Below, piece after piece: positions 36,506 to 46,511 of a stretch of 64,000 nucleotides of DNA (positions within the stretch are counted from its first letter, which is position 1; each line of letters starts with the position of its first letter). A program made the position numbers and the translations under genes. This DNA comes from Lumbricus rubellus (lineage: Eukaryota > Annelida > Clitellata > Crassiclitellata > Lumbricidae). The DNA lies in NCBI GenBank assembly GCA_945859605.1, contig OX243816.1, positions 29,264,368-29,328,367 on the forward strand, written 5' to 3'. The notes beneath the pieces are model-generated. The model worked only from the letters and a program-made list of their open reading frames with translations. It was not told the origin of the DNA and searched no databases.

Positions 36506-36599
36506 GAGGGAGCGACAAAGAAGCAGTCGAAGGATGATCACAGAGGCGTGAAGCCTGAGCAGGGGAGGGGTTTGGAGAAGGAATGTGCCACTCTCCATT

Positions 36600-37145
36600 G
36601 TTGACATTTTTTTTCTCGCACTCTAATGGTAGCATTTTAGGCTGTCATTTTAACAAAATTGCTCATCATTTGATAGTCATGGTTTAGGACTTCAAAAGTA
36701 TCCCCTTTCATTGTGACATTTTTTTCTTACTGTAATGGTGACATTTAAAGCTGTCATCTCAACAAAAATTCTCATAATTTCAGTGCTGAAAGACATGATT
36801 TAAGAATTCAATAAATGTATCCTCCCATTGTTTAAATTTGTTGAATTTCCATGCTGAAATGGTGGCATTTTAAACTGCCATCTTAAAAAATTGCTAATTT
36901 TTCAATGCTGATAGAGTTTAGCTAAGACTTCAGAGTGTCGCCTCTCAATTGTTTAAAAAAATTTGGATTTGCACACTGATTGTGGCATTTTAGTCTGTCA
37001 TGTTAACAGAATTACCCAGGATTTCAGTGCTCAGAGGTGTGTTTAGGACATCAATAAATGTTTCCTCCTGATTGTTTTAATTTTTGTGTGTGCACACTGT
37101 AATGGATGGTAGCATTAACGTGTCATCTTAAAAATTGCACATTAT
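36600..37145. repeat. Degenerate tandem repeat, five units of about 120 bp
   Basis: The anchor AATGGTAGCATTTTAGGCTG, followed by TCAT and AACAAAATTGC, recurs with changes near 36625, 36734, 36860, 36980 and 37105. Each unit also has a TTTAGGACTTCAATAAATGT-like block and a CCTC..ATTGTTT block. It is noncoding and older than the 20.6-kb array. Confidence 0.85.
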
Positions 37146-37376
37146 GGATAAACAGTGCATAACACTGTAGAATTTTTTTGATATTTATTCAAAATTTCTG
37201 AAATATTGGAGGGATATAAGCAGTTCTGTCCCCCACCACAAGTTTGGAGGGACTGTCCCCACTGTCTCTCTAAGTCTGTACCCATGTCCTAACCCACCCA
37301 TTTCTGAGACTAGGTTACCTTCCATGCTTTCCATTTTCATTTAAACACATCAAATGATTCGTATCAACTCCTCTTC

Positions 37377-37691
37377 CAGTGGCGATTTAATTGGGGGGGG
37401 GAAGGGCTGAAGCCCATGACCGGAGGCAATCGTCAAAATTTATGACGAACTTTTTTGTTTTTTAGTCATTTGGTTTCAATCTCAAGAAAGTCAATTATTT
37501 TTTCCCAGTTTAAAAAGTTGACCTTTTAAAATTCATTTCGTCTAGATCTCGTGAAAAGATTTAAACTTTCCTGTCCCAAAAAGCCTTATGACCTTTTTTA
37601 GGTGGGGGGGGGCTATGTCAAAAATATTTAATTTTCCCTGTGCAAAAAACCTGATCATCTTTGGGATGGGGGTGGGGCTTGGCCGCCGCTG
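37377..37691. mobile_element. 315-bp hAT-type MITE
   Basis: Starts CAGTGGCGATTTAATTGGGG and ends CCAAGCCGCCGCTG-like (GGCCGCCGCTG). It has an exact 8-bp duplication TCCTCTTC at 37369-37376 and 37692-37699. The right copy of the duplication lies within a pyrimidine tract just before an AG. Confidence 0.85.
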
Positions 37692-37708
37692 TCCTCTTCC
37701 TCTTCTAG

Positions 37709-37836
37709 GCTATGGTCTCTTTCATAACCGGACTTGGCTCCTTTTCGTTGACCTGGAAACCCTCCAATCAATCAATAAATTCCTACGACGCTGCCGTCGT
37801 GAATTAGCTGGTGACCTGCGCTTGGTTTCAGATTAG
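37709..37836 (+). CDS. Candidate exon next to a MITE
   Basis: TCCTCTTCCTCTTCTAG (to 37708) is an acceptor-like sequence. The frame after it reads YGLFHNRTWLLFVDLETLQ, then a basic stretch and TAG at 37834-37836 (41 codons). A second frame is also open for 32 codons. No family recognised and no partner exons found. Confidence 0.2.
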
Positions 37837-38708
37837 ATTTTATGGAAAATTTCAGTTTATGATTGCTATTTGCGACTACGATTGCGAATTTGAAAACACT
37901 GCTCTGCTACATATCCAATCCTGATTCCTCTTCTTCTCTTACCTCCCTTGACGTTTCAAGTTCTAAACATCATGCACTGCCTGCCTCACCCCTATAGAAC
38001 TTTATTAGAACCCATCTACTCCGTCTATTGCATTCGATTTGACTAAGCACCTGTGAAAAAACCACAAAACTGGTTGATGCGGCTTCATAGCTTGGCGCTG
38101 CAGAAGCGGAGATTATATAGATTGCGATTATCTACAATTCGCACTATAGTGAATACCGGAAGTTAGTTTATAGTCTTTACTTACTCTCGATTTAACAAGT
38201 TTTCCCTCGTAAACTGAAGCTATAAAACAGTTGTTTAAATATTGCATTTCTTATGAAAGATAATATTTTTAGAAATATTTTAAAGAATGAATTGTTTCTG
38301 AATGGTAATCTTAAATCCAGACTGGTAAGAATTTAAATTTGTGCTTGAGTCATGTGGTACTTTTCAGCTAAAGAGAGAGAGCAAGATGGACGCACGATGG
38401 CTTTAAAGTTCTTTAAAAAATGATTAAAGACTAATTTTCAATTCTGATCCAGTGCTTAGGATCTGCGTAAGACTGGTTTGAGGAAGACTGCTGCTGAAAT
38501 AGGTATTTCTGTAGTGAATTTCTAGATTGGCGCTGTTTTGTGGTTCGTTTAATCGATATCCGACGTTATACAAGATGGCGGCTGTTGACCTAAATAGCAT
38601 TTTATGCCTTTTTATTCGCGAGGCCTTCGTTTTTTTGTTATCCTTTGACATCCTGTTAGGCCTATACAGTTAGATTTTGTGCTTATTTTCGGGAAATGTG
38701 GGTTTTCG
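37837..38708. other. Noncoding or promoter-like
   Basis: Contains AAGATGGCGGC (38571-38581), a YY1-type motif, and a 75-codon minus-strand frame (38651-38424) starting MSKDNKKTKASRIKRHKM. No supported gene. Confidence 0.35.
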
Positions 38709-39025
38709 GGTAAACACGCACACTGAGTCACCGTACTCCAAACAATATGGCTGCCAACGAATGCCGTAAAATTAGAACGCGACCGATCGACGACATCGCA
38801 ACATGTATCTCAACATGCAAAGCGTGAGGGTCGGTTAGGGCTCAGGTTAGGCGCCGTGAGGGTCGGTTAGGGTTACTTTTAGGGTTAGTGCAGTCATTCT
38901 GCTGAAATTGAAGCGTCCTTTAATTTTCGCGGAAATATTAGGCCGCATGTCGGGCCGCTCTGTTATGCACGCATCTACGGTGGCCATATTGTTTGGAGTA
39001 CGGTGACTCAGTGTGCGTGTTTACC
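38709..39025. mobile_element. MITE with TTAGGG-like core, copy 3
   Basis: The 43-bp inverted repeats begin GGTAAACACGCACACTGAGT. There is an exact 8-bp target duplication GGTTTTCG at 38701-38708 and 39026-39033. The core GGTCGGTTAGGGCTCAGG is followed by a second GGTCGGTTAGGG. Noncoding. It is homologous to copy 4 inside but not in the outer 30 bp. Confidence 0.95.
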
Positions 39026-39423
39026 GGTTTTCGTTGCCGCTCTAGTAATCTCTGACTAACGTTGGTTCTGCACGGAAGCGTAGCGAATTCTCTAAACCTC
39101 TTCCCTGAAGCTGAATTCTTCTCGGATTCCGGAACCGAAAAACAGAAGACGACATTATTTGCGCCAAATCATTTTTATAGATATTTTCGAATGTGCTGTT
39201 CAGGATTTTGGCCGACTAGTACATACAATAACATACTAGTGTTACGTTGATCGTTTAGAGGCACAACATACCCAGCTCTGGCAGGAAGAGGGTTTCATGC
39301 ATTGCTGAAATATTTAGTGTAATTTGCAGTACGTAATGTTCATTACAGAGGTAGATGATCCAACCAATTCAAAGTGCATGCAAAAGGAGGAACTTTACCT
39401 TGGGGCTGGAGCAAAGATTCCAC
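39026..39423. other. Noncoding spacer between two related MITEs
   Basis: GCCGCTCTAGTAATCTCTG near 39035 echoes the CCGCTCTAGTAATTTCTGG unit of the tandem array at 4101. Nothing else is recognised. Confidence 0.4.
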
Positions 39424-39741
39424 GGTTATTGTTACTGACGTCTCGGTAGATCGTAAACAGTATGGCCGCCAACGAATGCAATAAAATTAGAGTGCAACAT
39501 GCATCCCAACATGCAAAGCGTGAGGGTCGGTTAGGGCTCAGGTTAGGCGTTGTGAGGGTCGGTTAGGGTTAGTGCAGTCATTCTGCTGAAATTGAAGCGG
39601 AATTGATGAGCAATGTCGTCGATAGGTCGTGCTTTAACTTTAGGTCGCGGAAATATCGCCCTATGTCGGGCCGCTCTCTTGTGCACGTATCTACGGCGGC
39701 CATACTGTTTACGATCTACCGAGACGTCAGTCACAATAACC
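39424..39741. mobile_element. MITE with TTAGGG-like core, copy 4
   Basis: The inverted repeats begin GGTTATTGTTACTGACGTCT. There is an exact 8-bp duplication GATTCCAC at 39416-39423 and 39742-39749. It is 318 bp against 317 bp for copy 3, with the same core and orientation. The outer 30 bp differ from copy 3. Confidence 0.95.
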
Positions 39742-40315
39742 GATTCCACAACTAAATTCTGCAACATCAAACACTCACATTCCCAAATGTATCAGAATTG
39801 TAAATCTGATGTGCTATGAAACTTGACCAATGAAGTCCATCAAACATGTAATGCAAGACATGGTTTTATAATAGTAATATTAATCAGATGCTTTCAATAC
39901 TGCTGGAGCCCAGCTAAGTCTTAAGAAAAGGCCATACTGTACTGTGCTGTATTTGAGTACAAATATCAATGACAGTCATAATTAGGACTGTAAGTGGGTA
40001 TCTGGACGCCAAAGTATGATTGCTACTCAGGTGTACATTGTTGTGGATTTCCACACTGGAATCTCATCACAGATGTTCCATCGCTCTGCTCACTCGTTCG
40101 TCACATCAATGCACAGCAAGTATACACGTGTCGTGATTGGACTATGTTCTAGATCAGAAGTAGTGAACCCAAAGTCACATGCATGATTTTGAGCATCCCT
40201 CAATTTCCAAGTTCGAAATACACAGCCTTAATATTAATTTTGTGTGTTTTGTCATGTCAACTGTGAGAAAAATGATGTAGGCCTACTAGGAAACATTCCG
40301 CAAAATAAGTGTTTT
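39742..40315. other. Noncoding
   Basis: No gene or repeat recognised apart from one TAGGCCTA at about 40279. Confidence 0.4.
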
Positions 40316-40635
40316 CAGGGTTGTGTTTAGCATAGGTCCATTCGGTGCGGTGCCCCTGAGCCGAGAGTTTTGTCGCCATTGGCCAAATGTCTTTTGCGAG
40401 TCTCGGTGTTACTTAAACCTTTTGCAGAAATCAGTAAGTGTAAGAAAACATTAATTTCACTAAGTTCACTGAGGTTACATGCTTGCTTACTGACCCGCCA
40501 CAGCCGACAAACCACGTAGGTTAGCCTATTGAACAACGAATTTAAAAAAATGACTATTGTAAGACTGCCGAACGACAGTTTACCCCTGCTGTAACACTTT
40601 GCACCGACACTTGAAGAACCTTAAACACGGCCCTG
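40316..40635. mobile_element. 320-bp hAT-type MITE
   Basis: Starts CAGGGTTGTGTTTAG and ends CTTAAACACGGCCCTG. The flanks AGTGTTTT (40308-40315) and AGTGTTTA (40636-40643) form a 7-of-8 target duplication. It is the second copy of the element at 16689-17025. Confidence 0.88.
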
Positions 40636-41973
40636 AGTGTTTATAAACTTATTTAGCCATATTTGGCACACCCTGTAAAAGATTTCCACACCTGTCCTAA
40701 TAGTAACAATAATCTTCGTTTAATTTCAAACTGACACAACACAGTATGATTACATTCATAATATGAAGGGATGATCACAAGTTATTGTAAACACGAGTCA
40801 AATTAATATGCTGCTCAGTGTACCAATGCTATCTGCCGAATGGAAGGTTGCGTGGATCTTTGTCTAGAAGTAGTGAAATGCAGCCTTGGCATATTTAGTT
40901 CCATGTAAAAACAAGTAGTGTAATTTATTTCATGTAGCACTGTTTTTACTGAAGATCCAATTGAAAGAATCAACAATTTGTTTCTGGTAAAATAAAGTAT
41001 AGAATTAGCGGTTGACCTTGGCACGTGTACTGTTCAATTCTGTTATGTTCTTTATGTTGGATCACTCCTTTCAATCCTGTGACTAAAATCTACATGACAA
41101 TAACCACACTTATTAAAAATATAAGGGTATCTGCACCTATTCATATATCTCCAAATTTCAATGGTAACTCTTGGCAGGAATTGTTTATCTGTGTCACATA
41201 TCTTATCTATTCAGAACTGATGACTGCTAAAGTTGCTTCCATGACATCCATGTGTTTGACTTTATTGCTCAAGAGTTTAACATGACAGTTTAATTGTGCC
41301 ATAATGCTACAGACCTATATCACACAAATAAATCTGAGCCCAATACCGGATGTTCATTGCTGAGATGTACATTGCACAATCTATCAGTTAGAAATGTTTT
41401 CACTCGGCTTTGATATGACTGCACACAATAACTAGTGTCTTCCTTAAGACGGTAATTAACCACCAGGCAATCCACATCATGCTTCTATGATTTTTCATAA
41501 TTACGCTGACTCGTTACTTATTGAACTTTGCTTTGCATTCTTGAGAAGTTTTCTCCACCCAAAGGCTAGAAAGAACTGTCTGAATCAATAATTTCTTGTT
41601 AGGCATTGAAACATATTCCACTGTGCAGCATTGTGCAACTCTCACATCAATATTGTCTGACACCTTCCATAAAGGTAGATGATTCTGAGCATCCCAACCA
41701 TATTGAAATTGCACACATACTAAAACAAATTAAGTATTAGATGACCTACTATGTGGAAAATTTGTTTAGGGTGGAAATATATTGGTAAAGCTGTTACTAA
41801 AGGTAATAAATAACATTACAAGGAAGTCAGGCTAGTGTGCTGTACTCTGTTTTATGCAATACATATCTTTATCAAGAGACTTTTAAAGACCTGCACAAAT
41901 GAAATCCATATCATGCATCAAATTGTATTGTTTTCACTTGTGTTATTTAGGAAGGTCAATAAACGAGTATTTA
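40636..41973. other. Noncoding
   Basis: AT-rich, with no gene or named repeat recognised. Confidence 0.4.
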
Positions 41974-42033
41974 ATTAGTTTCTAGTGCTCTTTGCATTTT
42001 GCCATAATAATGCAAAGAGCACTAGAAATTAAT
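41974..42033. repeat. Hairpin with 25-bp arms
   Basis: Arms 41974-41998 and 42009-42033 are complementary with one mismatch, around a 10-base loop. The central arm sequence is CTAGTGCTCTTTGCATT. Its size is compatible with a small-RNA precursor, but the near-perfect pairing also suits a recent inverted duplication. Confidence 0.8.
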
Positions 42034-45000
42034 GAAATCTTTGTGAATCAGTCATAGTAATTTTTTGATGTTTGTAATTTCTGGTGTTTTCATGCTGCGT
42101 TATGATCTGTCTCTTGAACCCATCTGTAGTTCTCAAATTCCATATGTTTGTAAGGTCTGAATTTGGTGTCTGTTAAAATCCTGATGATCTAACTACGCTA
42201 CTACAGGTAACACTTGACATGAATTCCAAGTGTGTGATATGAAACAAGTAAAGTAATTTTATCTACATGTTTTTTTTGGATAAACTCTCCATATGATCAC
42301 AGTTTATTTTTAATATTGTAAATGTTTGCATCATTGAAGATTCACAGTTAGACATAACTGTGCATTTTTAGATTTGTATAATAATAATGATAATAATAAC
42401 AATGGCGATTTCTATGGCGCCATAACACAGCCATTACAAAAGGTGCCTCATGAACTATGCTAAGCAAAAGGTGCAAACCTATTGAATTCACCTGTTCTCA
42501 AAAGGGATGCTTGCATATGAACTGAACGTGCTGCTGAAGCCTGCAGTAGATGGCAAGAATGTCGTATGTGTCTCAAAAATAAACTGGGATGCCTGGTTTA
42601 TTATTATGGTTGAAAATGGTCTGTTCTGTCTTTTAGTTGCTTGGAGCACAACATTTGAAATTCATAAAGGACTAGTCATAAGTAAGTGAGTAAGTATTAA
42701 CTTTAATACTCTGTTGCTGACCTCATTTTGAGTTGCAAACAACATTACACAATAAGCATGTACATTCAAAGACAAGAATAACAGAACAGCCTTTGAATAA
42801 GAAACATTCGTTACATTCAATCGTCGGTCCCCGGAAAAATTCTATCGTGTGCCCTTGGTCGAACGGAGCTCTCAGACTGCTTTATTGAGAGCAAGCAACG
42901 GAACAGCACATGTTCAAGGTTGAGCATTGTCTACCCTTGAGCACAGCTGCTCAAAGGGCATCATCACCTGTACATCACTGCAAAACTTGTCTGCTACTTT
43001 CATAGCCTGGTTAGTCTAGAAATATTCCTGGATTGGTGTTGTCAGCAAAATTTTACATTTATTCAAGGAAAACATGCTGGCTCTATCTAGCAGACCTGTA
43101 CTCCAGGCGATACTACTTGCTGACATGTCATGTATTCATGTGCTTGACTTGATGTTGAACATGTGATGCAATGGCCTGGTCAGTTACCTGTAGTAATAAA
43201 CGAAATCTGTATAGAATATTGCAGTAAACAAACCAGCAAACAAAATTTTGGAGTGTCTTTCATTCAACTTCTTCAACTTCAACTTGTTTATTGATCACAA
43301 AAATATCAAACAGACAATGATGCATTCATAGTGGTACACAAAGTGATTAATTGCAGTTAAAAGCATAGAATGTAGAAAAGCACCCATATGAGCACCCTAC
43401 ATACACTGTTGTGTTTTGAACTAATTAGTTTTCAGATTAAATTGGGTTTATAGCATGGATTTTGATATATTGGTGCAATGCTATTATTTAACATAGTAAG
43501 TTATTTTCATCAACCTCTGCTTTAAAGCGAACGCTGCATTGCATTAAGTAATCATTATGCACCTATCATAGACACTGAGCATGTTTGTAGAAAAGATTTG
43601 CAAATTTATTAAAAGTCAAGACAATTCAAAGTCACAAGACAATAAAACCTATTCTGCCTAGATTTACATTATTTCGCTAATCTGTGTGGATACTAGGAGT
43701 GTATGAGCCTTACGGGCGTTGTTGATTTTGATGACTCGCAGACATGTATGAGTTTAAAGTTTTAAACTATCGCGTACATACTGGTAGAAGTCCATAGAGC
43801 AATATATTCTCTCAGACCTTCGTAGTACGAATCGAACACCCGTTTTAGCGATTTCCATACAATGATACAATCAACAGTGATGTTTGAAAGATTACACCTT
43901 CCAAAACTTTCAATCTGTTTCTTCTTACACCTTGTTTGCTTAAGAAATCCATTATACAATGCTGTGACTTCCGAGAAAGAACACAGTCATTCAAAGCATA
44001 AAAATCCTTCTTTTTTCTCACGAAACTGATGATTAGTAGCGCCAAAAATCCACTTCCAGTCACTTCAAACTGGTCAGACTTGTTTTTAGCTTGCCGAAAC
44101 TCTATTATTTTCTGCGTCGTTCATCACTAGGCAACTCGCCCGGCATGCCGTTTCACGTGACATTCAAGTTTACAAATTCATTGTTTCCTTTAACATTTAT
44201 CCTGTGCTATGTTGTAGCACCACTCTGTTAATAAAACACTTTTAATTTATCAGCTTATTCTCATCCATTTATTCATTATAGAAATTAAGTTTACAATTCA
44301 TGGGCTTGATTACGAAGCAATTAATTTTGCTACAAATTGTCAGTTCAATAAAGCTAGTAGCACCATGACAAATATCTAAGCATACGACTTCTGTAGTACT
44401 TATCCTCTGCAACATTTTGTGAGGAAGACTTCCTGGATTAGTAGCTACTCAAATTTCATGGATCCCAAATTAATTTCTGGTAATCTGTGGAATATAAACT
44501 TTTATAACCTGGCGTTAATTAATGTATGTGACTTGATGTCTCAATGAATTTTGTGCTTCTACAAGTTTAGCAGTCGCAGGTTTGAGGCTGCTGAATTATG
44601 GTTGGATTTTGATCTTGGGTCAAATGTTGGCAGGCAGTTACTTACAAGTGTCAGTGTGCTGGCTCGGAATGGAAATAAATGACAAGTCTTACAATGCTGA
44701 CTTATTGCACTCTCCTGTTGCCAGGTCAACCCTCCAGAAAGGAAATAGGTGTCTGCTGTGGAAGATGACGATTTCTATTGCGGATAACATCCATAGATGC
44801 GATAGATGGAAGGACAACTTCCGAGTTCTTCCTTGTTGGAGATAACCACTGAACTTGAGATTTCTGCTGAATCTAGCCGTTGTGCCTATTCATTAGTTTT
44901 CTTTTTTTTCCTTCGTTCAGGATTTAGACTTTTACTGCTAGTCTGTCTTGACTAGTTATAGACAGTCTGTACAAAACTTGTCCTACATTTCCTTCTGGAA

Positions 45001-45700
45001 GAAAACAAGAAGCTGGAGAATCAACGAGAACCTGATCGTGAATCGTGTCACCCGAAACTTGTGAATAACATATGCTTCGCTGTTTAGACCGGTTCATTGA
45101 ATAGGTGAGTTATTTACCATAATCTGCAGATTTTTTGTTAGTTAATCAAATGTTGGTTCATTGATAGTTAATTATTTGAAGTCAAGCTGAGTTGTTGCTT
45201 AAAACTTGTACTATTTCATAGATTCCTTGCTTCTCCAACATGCTGCAACCTATTTTTTTTGCCTGCACTTCCATGATCTGTGTTTTCTATTCTGCAATTG
45301 AGCTCATACAAGTTTAGAGTATCTTTTCAAAATCAGCATAGAGTTACAATTTGAATGTATTCAGAAATTTTATAATGGCTTTCTTTGTGTTCTAACAGTT
45401 GCCAAATTGATTATATGTTGGCCATTGTGGGTTAGTGGACATAAGAAAAGGTACTAAGTGATCCCACAGTGGGATATGGAAGATGCAACTGTTTTTAGTT
45501 TCTGAATGAACCACATTTTATCGGTGCTGTATCAACTGTCGTCACTTGCAAACTTGTTTCGCCTCAGCACTTGCTGTATACAAGATGACGAGAGGTTCCT
45601 AAAAGACACTATTATTTATCCTAATTCATAGATCTAGCACTTGATGTGCTTATTCTTTCAAGAGATATCTATTTTCTAGTCAACTGTTGATCAGGTAAGT
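42034..45700. other. Intergenic with weak coding-like patches
   Basis: 42375-42480 has (AATAAT)n and a GGCGCCATAAC motif like a minus-strand LINE tail. 44120-43845 on the minus strand is open for 92 codons (FRQAKNKSDQFEVTGSGFLA then KKKDFYALNDC). On the plus strand 44570-44690 (RRFEAAELWLDFDLGSNVGR) and 44950-45060 (LLEENKKLENQREPDRESCH) look protein-like but do not join into a model. No family recognised. Confidence 0.35.
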
Positions 45701-46511
45701 CAGTGCTGCCCAACTTTTTGACACAGCGGGCCACAAAGAACCCTTTCTTGAAGCCGAGGGCCACAACTTTGAATTAAAAATCAACCATTTATAACTTAAT
45801 GTAAATTGTTAATAGGGGTCATTGCATAATTACGTAACGCTCGAGGGTGGGTGGGTGGGGTCATTGAAAACGTTACGAAACGTTACGGGGGTGGGTGGGT
45901 GGGTGGGGGGAGCTGAACGTTACGTAACGCCCTAAAAAAATTATTAATGAATAATAAATTACCATCGAACGACACTTTAGACAAAATGATATGATCGATG
46001 TTTAAACTTTGTGACATTGATTTAAAACATAACCGAAGTAGGTCTTTACATATGAAGAAGATACGGCAGCAGACACCAGTTACATGCCAAGTCAACATAT
46101 CTGTGCTTCCGTGTGTGCAAACCGGAAGGCCTAAATCTTAACTGATTTTTCGTAACAATCGTTACGTAACGCTGGGGAGGGTGGGTGGGTGGGTCAAGGG
46201 AAGCGTTACGAAGCGTTACAGGGTGGGTGGGTGGGTCAAAAACGGTCATTTTCAGCGTTACGTAATTATGCAATGACCCCATATGTATTAAAATTTACTA
46301 TGGAATAATCGTAACGAATTCGTCATGGGAACTGGATTTTGTGTTCACATTGTCTGCTAACATGCAAAGTTATGAACTTATGGCTATGCAAGTTGGCCTG
46401 CAGTTTTTCATTTTCACTAAATTTTAAAAAAAATCATTGGCTTAGGTGGGCCTCTTAAAATCAGCCGGCAGGTTGCATGTGGCCCTGTGGGCCGCAGGTT
46501 GGACAGCATGG
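45701..46511. mobile_element. 811-bp hAT-type element
   Basis: Starts CAGTGCTGCCCAACTTTTTG. The right end reads GGTTGGACAGCATGG. It has an exact 8-bp target duplication AGGTAAGT at 45693-45700 and 46512-46519. Subterminal GGGCCACAAAG and TGTGGGCCGCAGG pair. It carries a second element inside. Confidence 0.92.
45815..46280. mobile_element. Nested MITE with GGGTGGGT blocks
   Basis: The 25-bp inverted ends read GGGGTCATTGCATAATTACG and the complement. Flanking ATA duplicates (45812-45814, 46281-46283) are compatible with a TA/ATA target. Four GGGTGGGTGGGT-type blocks, all on the plus strand, alternate with CGTTACGTAACG palindromes. Confidence 0.88.
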
